Shown piece by piece: positions 8,346-17,174 of a stretch of DNA of 64,000 nt. Position numbers and translations under genes: made by a program. The notes below the pieces were generated by a model. The model worked only from the letters and a program-made list of their open reading frames with translations. It was not told the origin of the DNA and made no database searches. Source of the stretch: Methylobacterium radiodurans (GTDB lineage: Bacteria; Pseudomonadota; Alphaproteobacteria; Rhizobiales; Beijerinckiaceae); the NCBI RefSeq assembly GCF_003173735.1, contig NZ_CP029551.1:1851501-1915500 (forward strand), in the 5' to 3' direction. The first letter of the stretch is position 1, and every line of letters starts with the position of its first letter.

Positions 8346-9866
8346 TCAGGCGATGCGACGGGCCTCTGCCGGCACGGCGGCTTCGGGCGCGGGATGGGGC
8401 CGTGCGCCCGGCACCGGCAGGACGACCGGGCTACCGGCTCCCACCGCTGGTGCAGCCTCCTCGAAGACCGGTGCGGATTGAACCTGGGCCGGCGTGGACG
8501 GAACCTGAGCAGGCACCGTCGGGACCTGAGCCGGTCCGTCGTGAGGCTCCGGCTGGAGTGCGGCCTCGTCCGGGCCGGTGATCGCGTTCGGCGGCTCGCG
8601 CCACGCGAAGGCGTCGAGCCGGCCGGTCACCGGCGAGATCGGCGCCCAGGTTTCCGAGACGATGCCGTCGGCGATCCAGAGGGGATCGCGCGGCGCGTGT
8701 GCCGCGCGGGCGAGCCACTCGCGCGCCCGGCCGGATCCCGCACCGTGCTCCGCCTCCTCGATCCGGGCCATCAGCAGGCAGGTCCGCACGGTCGGCCGCT
8801 CGCTGAGGAGCGGCTTCAGCGCGTCGCGCGCCTGGGGGAGATCACGGGCGTCGAGGGCGGCCTGCGCGAGGGCGAGGCGCGCCTCCGGGTGCCAGGACGA
8901 CAATTTGGCCAGCGTCTCCGCCCGCGCCAGACGGTCACGCACCGAATCCCCGGTGCGCAGGCCGAGATAGACCTTGGCGAGATCGGGATGGGGATTCGCC
9001 TTCCAGGCGCCCTCCACGATCTTGGCGGCCTTGCGCAGGTCACCTCGGCGCGCGAGCAGGCGCCCGGCGATGCAGGCCGCAGGCACGAGATCGGGGGCGA
9101 GCTTGACCGCCTGGACCGCGCGCTCGAGGGCCGCGTCCGGCTCCCCGGCCTCCCGGCGCTGGGCGGCCGCCGTGAGCAGCACCGCGCGCTGGCGGCGCGC
9201 CGCGCCCTTGTCGAGAAGGCCGAGCGCACCGCGCCGCTCCACCGTCTCCAGCGCGCCGGCCCAGTCGCCGTCGGCGCATTGCGCCTCCAGCACGGCCTCG
9301 TTCGCCCAGGTGACGCTCGGCGCGAGCCGGGCGGCCTCCACCGCGTAGGCGCGGGCGGCCGTCTCGTCCTCCCGGCGCCGCGCCTCGACGAACAGACCGC
9401 GCAGCCCGAGCACGCGCGTCTCCGGGTCGTCTACCATGCGCTGGAAGGCGTTCTCGGCCGCCTCGCGGTCGCCCGAGATCTGGGCGGCCTGCGCCTTGAG
9501 AAGGAGTGTCAGCGGCTCGGAGCCGAGAAGGCGCTCCGCGTCGCTGGCGTGGCGGCGCGCGGCGAGCGGGTCGCCGGAACCGACCGCCACCATGCCGCGC
9601 GACAGGGCGGTGAAGCCCTTAGCCCGGCGGCGCTCGCGCGATCCGCGCACCAGCACCTCGGGCAGATCGATGATGCCGCGCACCACCGCCCAGACCAGGC
9701 CGATCACGATGGCCGCGACGAGCACCCCCACCAGGGCGATCGCCAGGCTGGTCGCGATCTCATAGCCGTTCCAGACGATCGTCACGGTGCCGGGCCGGTC
9801 GGCGATCCAGACCGCCCCGAAGGCGGCGAGGGCGAGAAGGGCCAGGAAGGCGAGGGCACGCCACAT
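8346..9866 (-). CDS. hemY: HemY-family TPR membrane protein
   Basis: 506 residues. Two N-terminal membrane helices (about residues 4-21 and 40-64) are followed by the conserved RGSRERRRAKGFTALSRG stretch and a long Ala-rich tetratricopeptide region, which is the HemY_N architecture. A Pro/Ala-rich low-complexity tail ends the protein. In proteobacteria this gene lies with hemC/hemD; its function in haem biosynthesis is not biochemically settled. It is distinct from the protoporphyrinogen oxidase also called HemY. Here it is last of a set with mic60 and hemD, 96 bases after mic60. Confidence 0.87.
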   Translation of the reverse strand: MWRALAFLALLALAAFGAVWIADRPGTVTIVWNGYEIATSLAIALVGVLVAAIVIGLVWAVVRGIIDLPEVLVRGSRERRRAKGFTALSRGMVAVGSGDPLAARRHASDAERLLGSEPLTLLLKAQAAQISGDREAAENAFQRMVDDPETRVLGLRGLFVEARRREDETAARAYAVEAARLAPSVTWANEAVLEAQCADGDWAGALETVERRGALGLLDKGAARRQRAVLLTAAAQRREAGEPDAALERAVQAVKLAPDLVPAACIAGRLLARRGDLRKAAKIVEGAWKANPHPDLAKVYLGLRTGDSVRDRLARAETLAKLSSWHPEARLALAQAALDARDLPQARDALKPLLSERPTVRTCLLMARIEEAEHGAGSGRAREWLARAAHAPRDPLWIADGIVSETWAPISPVTGRLDAFAWREPPNAITGPDEAALQPEPHDGPAQVPTVPAQVPSTPAQVQSAPVFEEAAPAVGAGSPVVLPVPGARPHPAPEAAVPAEARRIA

Positions 9867-9962
9867 CGGTCAGGTACTCCAGTGGGCGCCGCCGGGCGGG
9901 CGCCGCGCGGATGGACAACGGGATCTGCGGAAGACCGGCGGTGCCGGTACGCCCGGCCGGTC

Positions 9963-12110
9963 CTAGGGGCCGGTCGGCAGGTTCTTGAACGCGTCGGAGA
10001 GGAGGCCGCGCGCGGCCTGGGTCGCCGCAGCGCGCGCTTTCAGCTTCTCGCCGAAGGCCCCGGCCTCGGCCTTCGCCTCCTGGGGCAGCGCGTCGAACGC
10101 CTGCACGGCATCCTGCAGCGCGCCGCGATCCAGGGCGGCCTGCACCTTCGCCACCGGATCTTCCCCGGGCTGGGCGCCGGCGGGCGGCGGGGCGTCGACC
10201 CGGCGCACCTGGACGATCGAGTCGGCCATGCTGAGGAGCTTCGCCTTGATGTCTCCGCTCTCCGCGACGCTGCGCGCCTCTGCGGCGCGGCGTGCGGCGG
10301 CGGCCTTGTCGCCCACCGGGCGGAACTCGGCCGCGAGCTGGGCGACGCTCGGCGCTCCCGTCTCGGCGAAGGGCGCGAGCGCGTCGAGGCGGCCGGCATC
10401 GCCCGCGTCGAGCTTGCGCAGGTTGGTCAGCGGCTCGGCGTAGGGCGCGCCGGTCGCCAGCGCGGTCGCGACCCGGTCGGCCACGACGACCCTCAGGGCG
10501 GCCCGCACCGTCGCGGCTTCGGCCCGCTCGCCGAGCGCCTTGTCGAGGCCCGCGATCTTCCCGGCCTGCTCCTGCTGCGCCCGCTCCAGTGCCCGCGTCG
10601 TCTCCTGCGCCTGGCTGCGGCCGGCCTCGGCCGCCTGCTGGCTCGCCTGCGTGGCCTTCTCCACAGCCTCGGTCGCGCTCTTCACGCGCTCGTCCAGGGA
10701 TTGCTGAAGCGCGTCGAGGCGCTGGCCGAGCGTCTGGTCCGCCTCGGCACTCGCCTTGGTCCGCGTCTCGATCTCGGTCTGAAGCGCCGTGAGCCGCTCG
10801 CCGAGGTCCGGCTGCTGCGGCTGGGCCTTCTCCTCCAGGGCCTTCACCCGGTCCGAAAGGGCGGCGAGGTTCGGCACGGCCTGCACCTCCGCCTGCCCGT
10901 CCTTGCCCGGCTCCTCCTGGAGGGCCGAGACGCGCTGGTCGAGGCTGTCGAGGCGCGCGACGAGATCGGCCGGTAGCGCCGGCGCGGCGCTTGTTGTTCC
11001 CTCGGCCGGGGCACCCCCCTGCTGGCCGGCCTGCGCGAGCGCCTGCTTGGCCGTCGCCTCCGCGCTCTTCACCGCCTCGGGCAGCGGCTTCAGGGCGGCC
11101 TCGTTGCCGGCGACGCGCTTGTCGAGGGCGGCAAGAGCGTCGCGCGGCGCGAGGCCGGCGATGCGCTGCTCCAGGGCTGCAACCCGTCCGTCGTCGCGGG
11201 GGCCGAGCACGCCGGCACGGTCGGCGCCGAAGAGCAGGCCGGCCCCGATCACGCCGCCGAGCAGGCCCGCGGCCGCGACCGAGCCGAAGCCCAAGCCGCC
11301 GCGCGCGGGCTCGGCGGCTTGGGTCGTCTTCGGGGCGGGGCTCGCCGCTGATGCGGGCTTCGGACCGTCCTGCGTCGGTCCGGTCTTCGATGCCTCGGCC
11401 CTGGCCTGCTCGGGCTTCGCGCCGGGCGCACCCTTCGGCGGCTCCGCCGGGTTAGGAGAGCGGTTGGCCTTCATGTCGATGATCGGGCCGTCGGTGACGC
11501 TGGCTCCAGCCTTGAACGGCTCCGCTTTGCCGGAGCCGGGCTTCGCGTCGCCCGGCCTCGCGTCGCCGATCTTGGTCTCTCCGGGCTTGCCCGGTTCAGA
11601 TTTGCCGGGTTCGGGCTTGATCGTCCCGGATCCGACGGCAGCGCCCACCTTGGGAGGCTCGCCCTTCGCGGGCCCGCCGGTTGGCGTGGGCCCCGCGGGT
11701 GCGCCGCTCTTGACCGGCTCGACCGGCGCGCTCGCCGGCTTCGGCGGCTCCGCTCCGCTCCCGGGGACGCCCGGCTTGCCCGGCGTCGCACCGCCGGCCT
11801 TCGCCAGGTCGGCAGCGCTCCCGCTCACCGGGGCGGGAGCGGGCTTTCCGGCCAGCGGCGCGGCCGGCGCGACGGGCTTGGCCGCCTCCTTGACCGCATC
11901 CTTCGCCGGCTCGGGCTTGAGCGGGTCGGACTTCATCGGCTCCGGCTTTACCGGGTCGGACTTGGCGCCCTGGACAGAGGTCTGGCCGACGGTGCCGGGC
12001 TTGCCCGCATCGCCACCCGTGCCGCTCGCCTTGTCGCCGCCCTTGCCGTCGCCGCCCTTGCCGGGCGCGTTCGGATTCGGGCGGTTCGCGTCGTTGGATG
12101 GTGCCTTCAC
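9963..12110 (-). CDS. Alphaproteobacterial mitofilin/Mic60 homologue
   Basis: 715 residues. It has a long Pro/Lys/Gly/Ala-rich N-terminal region (about 1-250), one membrane helix of type LGFGSVAAAGLLGGVIGAGLL at about residues 260-282, then a long coiled-coil segment rich in Glu, Gln and Ala with ALEEKAQPQ-type heptads. The C-terminal domain carries the RRVDAPPPAGAQPGEDPVAKVQAAL segment typical of mitofilin-signature proteins (COG4223). Alphaproteobacterial Mic60 shapes intracytoplasmic membranes and is known to lie beside haem genes, as here. I chose GTG at 12110 because GGAGAGAGA precedes it by 6 bases; a GTG at 12218 would add 36 basic residues of doubtful nature. Confidence 0.82.
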   Translation of the reverse strand: MKAPSNDANRPNPNAPGKGGDGKGGDKASGTGGDAGKPGTVGQTSVQGAKSDPVKPEPMKSDPLKPEPAKDAVKEAAKPVAPAAPLAGKPAPAPVSGSAADLAKAGGATPGKPGVPGSGAEPPKPASAPVEPVKSGAPAGPTPTGGPAKGEPPKVGAAVGSGTIKPEPGKSEPGKPGETKIGDARPGDAKPGSGKAEPFKAGASVTDGPIIDMKANRSPNPAEPPKGAPGAKPEQARAEASKTGPTQDGPKPASAASPAPKTTQAAEPARGGLGFGSVAAAGLLGGVIGAGLLFGADRAGVLGPRDDGRVAALEQRIAGLAPRDALAALDKRVAGNEAALKPLPEAVKSAEATAKQALAQAGQQGGAPAEGTTSAAPALPADLVARLDSLDQRVSALQEEPGKDGQAEVQAVPNLAALSDRVKALEEKAQPQQPDLGERLTALQTEIETRTKASAEADQTLGQRLDALQQSLDERVKSATEAVEKATQASQQAAEAGRSQAQETTRALERAQQEQAGKIAGLDKALGERAEAATVRAALRVVVADRVATALATGAPYAEPLTNLRKLDAGDAGRLDALAPFAETGAPSVAQLAAEFRPVGDKAAAARRAAEARSVAESGDIKAKLLSMADSIVQVRRVDAPPPAGAQPGEDPVAKVQAALDRGALQDAVQAFDALPQEAKAEAGAFGEKLKARAAATQAARGLLSDAFKNLPTGP

Positions 12111-12250
12111 GGGCCGTCTCTCTCCAGTCTTAGCGACCTCGTCGCCGCGCGGACGCCGCCGTTCCCGGCGGTTCCGGCCACGCTTGGCCGCCCTCCTATC
12201 ACCGTGGGCTCGGAGCACGCGAGCCCTTCCGCGACAGCTGCGTGACGGCC

Positions 12251-12958
12251 TCAGTCCAGGCCCGCCAGGAGGTCGTCCTCACCGGGCCGTTCCGGCACGA
12301 AATGGATCGGAATGCCCGCGGTTGCCAGGGGGACGGCCACGTCTTCCGACAGGCAGTAATGTCGGATTGCCCCGAAAGGTTCGGCCCGCCCCGCATCGCG
12401 CGCGAGGGCGAGGGCCGTCGCGGCGCTTCGCCGGGAGTAGTGGAGCGCCGCGTGCAGCGCCGGGGCGAGCCCACCGAGCGCCGCCGCGACGGGTTCGGGC
12501 AGGGCCGCGACCGGCTCGGCGGCGTAGACGACGCGGACGCAGAGGTCGTAGCCGGCATGCGCCAATGTCGCGGCGGGTTCGGGCTTGCGGTCGGCCCCGG
12601 CGAGGTGGAGCAGCCGCGTGCCGGCCGGCAGCGCTCCGGCGATCAGCCGGGCGAGGGCGGCGGCGTCGCCCGGGCCCGCCGTAACCGGTCCGAGCCCGGC
12701 GCGCACCGCTGCCTCGGCTGTCCGGGCGCCGACCGCGAAGACCGGGATGCCCGCGAGACGTGCCGCCGCGTCCGCTCCCAGCGTATCCAAGGCGGCGGCG
12801 CTGGTGAGGAGCAGACCCGCGAAGGTCCCGTCCGGCAGGCGCGCGCCCGTCGGACGGCTCTCCAGCACCGGCGCGACGAGCGGCGCGTGCCCGAGCCGCG
12901 TCAGCCGCGCGGCCGTGCGCGCCGCGCCGGGCTCCGGCCGGGAGACCCAGATCCGCAT
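12251..12958 (-). CDS. hemD: Uroporphyrinogen-III synthase
   Basis: 235 residues. It starts MRIWVSRPEPGAARTAARL, the usual HemD opening with the R-P-x-x-x-A-x-x-T/A pattern, and has two alternating alpha/beta halves (VFAVGARTAEA near residue 75, LLHLAGADRKPE near 125). It cyclises hydroxymethylbilane to uroporphyrinogen III in the cytoplasm. It starts 4 bases after the end of the aldose-epimerase-like gene and leads into mic60 and hemY, so all four are probably co-transcribed. hemC is not in the window. Confidence 0.85.
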   Translation of the reverse strand: MRIWVSRPEPGAARTAARLTRLGHAPLVAPVLESRPTGARLPDGTFAGLLLTSAAALDTLGADAAARLAGIPVFAVGARTAEAAVRAGLGPVTAGPGDAAALARLIAGALPAGTRLLHLAGADRKPEPAATLAHAGYDLCVRVVYAAEPVAALPEPVAAALGGLAPALHAALHYSRRSAATALALARDAGRAEPFGAIRHYCLSEDVAVPLATAGIPIHFVPERPGEDDLLAGLD

Positions 12959-12962
12959 CGGC

Positions 12963-13841
12963 TCACGCTTCGAGGCTGAGCCGGACCGCGTGGCACGCCT
13001 GCGCCCCCGGCGCGAGCAGGCGCTGCGAATCGCGCTCCGCGAGTTCGCCGGAGAAGCCGCTCCAATCGGCGTGGCCGGTCCAGCACTCGAGCGAGAGGAA
13101 GGGGGCCGTGGGCTTGGTCCAGACCGCGAGGTGGGGGAAGTCGTCGACATCCATGCGGATCGCCCGGCCCTCCGGGCCAGTGAACCGCATCGTGCGGCTC
13201 GCGGCGTCGCGGAACACCAGCGCCTCGGTGAAGAGGGCCGGGTCGAGCGGCAGGGTGTCGCCCTGCAGCGGGACGGGCCGCTCGTCCCGCAGGAGCAGGC
13301 CGCCCGGGCCGACCTCCGGGGCGGCGGGACGCTCCGGCTTCTCGAAGACGACGGCGTAGCCGCCCCCGGCCGCGCGCGCGCCGCCCGCGAAGGGCCAGGG
13401 GAAGGCCGGGTGGAAGCCGAGCGCGTAGGGCAGCGGCTCGGAGCCCGGGTTGGCGACCGTGACGGTGAAGTCGAGGCCGCTCGCCCGCACCCGGGCCTCG
13501 ATGTCGAGACGGAAGGCGAAGGGATAGTGCCGGCGCGTCTCCGGGCCGTTGGTCAGGCGCAGCGTCACCGCATCCTCCGCGCGTGCGACGGGCGCGAAGG
13601 GCAGGTCCCGGGCGAAGCCGTGCTGGGCCATCGGGTAGGACTCTCCGCCGACCCGAACCACCCCGCCCGCCGAGGCGCCGACGACGGGGAAGAGCCAGGG
13701 CGCGTGCCGGTTCCAGTGCTCCGGATCGCCGCTCCAGAGATACTCGCTGCCGCCGACCTGCCAGGAGACCGGCTCTGCCCCGTCGAGCGCAATGCGCGCC
13801 GCGGTGCCGTCGGGGCTTCTCAGATCGATCGTCTCGCGCAT
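12963..13841 (-). CDS. Aldose 1-epimerase family protein
   Basis: 292 residues of the galactose-mutarotase-like beta-sandwich fold. Recognisable parts are the N-terminal GAEPVSWQVGGSEYLWSGDP, then APWLFPVVG, the YPMAQHGFARDLPF block with the conserved histidine and arginine, and LGFHPAFPWPF with the second conserved histidine. The family interconverts sugar anomers, and this HGFAR-type subgroup often acts on hexose 6-phosphates; the substrate here is unknown. It is the first gene of the aldose epimerase-hemD-mic60-hemY unit. Confidence 0.85.
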   Translation of the reverse strand: MRETIDLRSPDGTAARIALDGAEPVSWQVGGSEYLWSGDPEHWNRHAPWLFPVVGASAGGVVRVGGESYPMAQHGFARDLPFAPVARAEDAVTLRLTNGPETRRHYPFAFRLDIEARVRASGLDFTVTVANPGSEPLPYALGFHPAFPWPFAGGARAAGGGYAVVFEKPERPAAPEVGPGGLLLRDERPVPLQGDTLPLDPALFTEALVFRDAASRTMRFTGPEGRAIRMDVDDFPHLAVWTKPTAPFLSLECWTGHADWSGFSGELAERDSQRLLAPGAQACHAVRLSLEA

Positions 13842-13912
13842 CGCGGGTCCTCGGTCAGGGCTTCGGGCCCGGAGTATAGCGGAGCCGGGGCAGCGCCCGT
13901 CACCCGGTCTTC

Positions 13913-15682
13913 TCAGGCCGCCGGGGTGATTCCCGGCATCGCGGCGAGCCCCGGCAGCACCGTGCCGGGCGTGCCCGAGGCCACGACGCGTCCGGCATCC
14001 AGCACGTAGACCGTGTCGGCGCGCTCCAGCGTCGTCAGGCGGTGGGCCACCATGATCAAGGTGTGCGTACCGGCCAGATCGCCCAGGGCCCGCATCACCG
14101 CGGCCTCGGTCTCGCCGTCGAGGGCCGAGGTCGCCTCGTCGAACACGATGACGTCGGGCTCGTGGTAGAGCGCGCGGGCGATGCCGATGCGCTGGCGCTG
14201 GCCACCGCTGAGGCGCGCGCCCCGCTCGCCGACCCGGGTCGCGTAGCCCTCGGGCAGCCCGGCGACGAAGGCGTGCAGGCCGGCGAGCCGCGCCGCCCGC
14301 TCGACGCGGACGTCGTCCGGCTGGTCGAGGCCCAGCGCGATGTTCTCGGCCACCGTGCCGTCCACCAGGAAGACCTCCTGCGGCACGTAGCCGACGCGGT
14401 TCTGCCAGGCGGGGAGGGTGTCGGGCCTGAGGGCAACGCCGTCCACCGTGATCCGGCCGGACCCCGGGGCCAGGATGCCGAGCAGGAGCCCGATAAGGGT
14501 CGACTTGCCCGAGCCGGTGCGGCCCACGAGGCCGATTGTGGCGCCCGCCAGAATCGTCAGGTCGATTCCCGAGAGCGTCGGCCGGCCGGGCTCGTAATCG
14601 AATCCGACGCCCTCGAAGCGCAGCGCCTCGCGGAAGGGCAGGCGATCCGGCGAGCGGACCGCGCGCGCCGGCTCGTCACCCAGCTCGTCCACGATCAGCC
14701 GCGCGGCCGGCAGGGTGAAGCGCAAGAGCGCCAGCGCGTTGAAGATGTTCTGGAACGCCGGCAGCATGCGGTAGCCCGCGAAGGCGAACAGGCCCAGCAG
14801 CGGCAGGATGCCGGCGGTGTCGAGCCCCTGGGCGAGCGCGAACAGCACCACGACGATCACCCCGCCGAAGGCCAGGGCCTCGATGACGAAGCGCGGGAGC
14901 TGACCCGTCACGTGGCTTGCGGCGCTGTCGCGGGCGAAGGCCCGGGCCGGCGCGTCGAAGCGGCCCGCGAAGCCCTCGGCCCGGCCATAGAGCTTCAGCT
15001 CCGTCAGCGCGCCGAGCGTTTCCTGCACCACGCGGAAGCGCGTCTCGTTGTCGGCGACCGAGCGGGCGCCGATGCGGGCGAGGCGGGCGCGTACGAAGAG
15101 GTAGATGCCCACGTAGAGCCCGCCGAACCCGCCGCCAAGGACGAGCGCGAGGCGCGGCGCGTAGGCCACCAGGAAGCCGATGATGGCGAGCGACGAGACG
15201 GCGCGCGAGGCGATGATCGTCAGCGGCGTCAGAACGCCGATCACCACCCGGTCGGTCTCGCTCAGCACGTTCTTGGCGAGTTCGGCGCTGTTGGCCTGCG
15301 CGAAGAACAGCCGCTCGCGGTCGAGGTAGCGGAACAGCAGGCGGCGCGCGAGCCGGTAGCCGGTGAGATGCGTGAACAGGAGCTGCGCGTAGGTCAGCCC
15401 CGCATTGGCGACGGCCGTCGTCAGGATGGCGAGCAGCGCCGCGAGCCCCGTCGCGATGAGGAAGCTGCGCGGGTCGGCGAGACCGAGCGCGTCGCGCAGG
15501 GCGGCGAGGTAGGGCAGGCGCTCGGCCGCCGCGGGATCGCCGACGAGGGTGAGGAACGGGATCACCGAGGCGACGCCGACGACCTCCAGGAGAGCCGTGC
15601 CGGCAAGTCCCAGTGCGATCAGGGCGAGGCGCCGCCGCTCGTCGGGCTCGAGCGCGCGCAGAAGGTCTCTCAGCGTGCGCAT
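13913..15682 (-). CDS. ABC exporter, fused membrane and ATPase domains
   Basis: 589 residues with about six membrane helices in residues 1-325 and a nucleotide-binding domain after about 345. The Walker A is GRTGSGKST, the signature LSGGQRQRIGIARAL, the Walker B VIVFDEATSALD, and the switch histidine lies in VAHRL. The arrangement is that of a homodimeric MsbA/PglK-type exporter of lipids, lipid-linked oligosaccharides or peptides. It stands alone upstream of the aldose epimerase gene (71-base gap), so the substrate is not indicated by context. Confidence 0.88.
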   Translation of the reverse strand: MRTLRDLLRALEPDERRRLALIALGLAGTALLEVVGVASVIPFLTLVGDPAAAERLPYLAALRDALGLADPRSFLIATGLAALLAILTTAVANAGLTYAQLLFTHLTGYRLARRLLFRYLDRERLFFAQANSAELAKNVLSETDRVVIGVLTPLTIIASRAVSSLAIIGFLVAYAPRLALVLGGGFGGLYVGIYLFVRARLARIGARSVADNETRFRVVQETLGALTELKLYGRAEGFAGRFDAPARAFARDSAASHVTGQLPRFVIEALAFGGVIVVVLFALAQGLDTAGILPLLGLFAFAGYRMLPAFQNIFNALALLRFTLPAARLIVDELGDEPARAVRSPDRLPFREALRFEGVGFDYEPGRPTLSGIDLTILAGATIGLVGRTGSGKSTLIGLLLGILAPGSGRITVDGVALRPDTLPAWQNRVGYVPQEVFLVDGTVAENIALGLDQPDDVRVERAARLAGLHAFVAGLPEGYATRVGERGARLSGGQRQRIGIARALYHEPDVIVFDEATSALDGETEAAVMRALGDLAGTHTLIMVAHRLTTLERADTVYVLDAGRVVASGTPGTVLPGLAAMPGITPAA

Positions 15683-15769
15683 CGGAGGTGTCGCGATCGG
15701 GCCGGCATCCGGCAGCGCTTAATGAGCGCCGCCGGCCCTGTCCACGCGCGGGTGCCCCACCCGATCCGC

Positions 15770-16072
15770 TCAGCCGATCTGCTTGAGCGAATCGAGGTCG
15801 ACGGTGCCGTTCTGGCTGGAGAAGCTGACGGACCCGCCGTTCTGCTGCTGTACCCCGCCGATGCGGTGGTCGCCGCTGTCGTAGGTCGTGGTCTTGCCGT
15901 CACGCTCGACGAGGAGGCGATGCTTGTCGGGGAAGAAGGCGTAGCGCAGCCCGTTCTGGCCGCCGCTGCTCGCCGGGCTGCCGAGATCCTCGGGCCACCA
16001 GGGCTCCGCGCCCTTCATAGGTTCCATGGGCTTCATGGGCTCCATGGGTTTCATCGGCTTCATGGGTTCCAT
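15770..16072 (-). CDS. Small protein with N-terminal M-[KE]-P-M repeats
   Basis: 100 residues. The first 20 are a run of MEP/MKP triplets (MEPMKPMKPMEPMKPMEPMK), followed by the motif WWPEDLGSP and a compact C-terminal part with FFPDKHRLLVERDGKTTTYDSGDHRIGG. The start at 16072 is the first ATG of the repeat; frames extending upstream run into the tRNA-Asp gene and are not real. No signal peptide or membrane helix is seen. I do not recognise a characterised family. Internal methionines make the exact start uncertain. Confidence 0.6.
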   Translation of the reverse strand: MEPMKPMKPMEPMKPMEPMKGAEPWWPEDLGSPASSGGQNGLRYAFFPDKHRLLVERDGKTTTYDSGDHRIGGVQQQNGGSVSFSSQNGTVDLDSLKQIG

Positions 16073-16190
16073 CGTCCGGCTCCGGTTGCTGCCGGGAGAC
16101 GCGGCCGGAACGGATTGGTTGCATCGCAAAGCGGCGAAGCGGCGACCGGACAGCGCCTGTGCAACGGTGACGAGGAGGGTGTGTCTGCTG

Positions 16191-16267
16191 TGGCGCGGGC
16201 GACGGGGCTCGAACCCGCGACCTCCGGCGTGACAGGCCGGCACTCTAACCAACTGAGCTACGCCCGC
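16191..16267 (-). tRNA. tRNA-Asp(GTC), copy 1
   Basis: On the minus strand the acceptor GCGGGCG pairs with CGCCCGC. The anticodon stem CCGGC/GCCGG encloses CTGTCAC with anticodon GTC. The T loop is TTCGAGC and the CCA end is encoded. It is identical in sequence to the second copy 143 bases away. Confidence 0.97.
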
Positions 16268-16333
16268 GCGGCGCAGCGAGGACGCCGACATGCGGCTGTC
16301 CCGGACGATCATCAGCGAGGCTGAAGGGAAACG

Positions 16334-16410
16334 TGGCGCGGGCGACGGGGCTCGAACCCGCGACCTCCGGCGTGACAGGCCGGCACTCTAACCAACTGAG
16401 CTACGCCCGC
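16334..16410 (-). tRNA. tRNA-Asp(GTC), copy 2
   Basis: Identical 77-base tRNA-Asp(GTC) gene with encoded CCA. It lies upstream of copy 1 in the direction of transcription, so the two may form one transcript. The spacer between them (16268-16333) is not duplicated, which fits an old tandem copy. Confidence 0.97.
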
Positions 16411-16766
16411 GTGGCGTCGTCGCCTTCGTCTCGGCGACGGCCGGGGTTTATGAGTGGGGCGTTGCCCTGTCAAGCAGCCGCCGGCGACTTTCTGAGCAAC
16501 CGCTCCGCGGCCCGGCGGCATGCGCGGATCTGCCCGCCTGACGGCGCTGGGACACATCACCATCTCTGTGTGGCACGAGGACGTTGTGCGACGCGCAATG
16601 CCCTTGTCTCGCCTGTTCCCCTCGACTAAGCCTCCGGCCACGCGCACTCTGGGATTGGAGCAATTCCATTGGCCGGCCGGTACGGCCTCGCCGGGCCGCA
16701 TCGGCCTGGATGGATTGGCCGGACCGGACTCGGGCGCCGCGGTCCCAATCGTGCACGGGGTGTCGC
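16411..16766 (+). other. Intergenic region and probable nuo operon leader
   Basis: This gap separates the minus-strand tRNA-Asp pair from plus-strand nuoA, so it should contain divergent promoters. No frame in it looks coding. I see no match to a sigma70-type promoter that I would defend, and no transcription-factor site. A small dyad TGGA-N5-TCCA lies around 16656-16668. Confidence 0.45.
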
Positions 16767-17132
16767 ATGACCGGTCTTCTGGCGGATTACCTCCCGCTCA
16801 TCGTCTTCATCGGCGTCTCGCTGTTCATCGCCGCCGCGCTGCTGGTGGCCCCGTTCCTGGTCGCCTACAGCAGCCCGGATCCGGAGAAGCTCTCGGCCTA
16901 CGAGTGCGGCTTCAACGCCTTCGACGACGCGCGCATGAAGTTCGATGTGCGCTTCTACCTCGTCGCCATCCTGTTCATCATCTTCGATCTCGAAGTGGCC
17001 TTCCTGTTCCCCTGGGCGATCACCTTCGGGGAACTGGGCTGGCTCGGCTTCTGGTCGATGATGGTCTTCCTCGGGGTTCTGACCGTCGGCTTCGTCTACG
17101 AGTGGCGCAAGGGTGCCCTCGAGTGGGACTAA
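16767..17132 (+). CDS. nuoA: NADH-quinone oxidoreductase subunit A
   Basis: 121 residues with three membrane helices. The conserved [32 protein letters not shown] block carries the cysteine loop and acidic residues of ND3/NuoA near the quinone site. It is part of the membrane arm of respiratory complex I and the first gene of a complete nuoA-N run. The ATG at 16767 begins [10 protein letters not shown]; longer upstream frames have no family similarity. Confidence 0.95.
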   Translation: MTGLLADYLPLIVFIGVSLFIAAALLVAPFLVAYSSPDPEKLSAYECGFNAFDDARMKFDVRFYLVAILFIIFDLEVAFLFPWAITFGELGWLGFWSMMVFLGVLTVGFVYEWRKGALEWD

Positions 17133-17174
17133 GCCTGAGCCGGACCCCGCAGACGCCACGCTTCTGAGGCAATC

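Noticed and set aside
8268..10976. A 902-codon open frame on the plus strand
   Set aside because: Lies antisense to hemY and mic60, which have recognisable domains; the frame is Arg/Gly/Leu-rich and featureless.
14042..16324. A 760-codon open frame on the plus strand
   Set aside because: Antisense to the ABC exporter, and it runs through a tRNA-Asp gene, which a real gene would not do.
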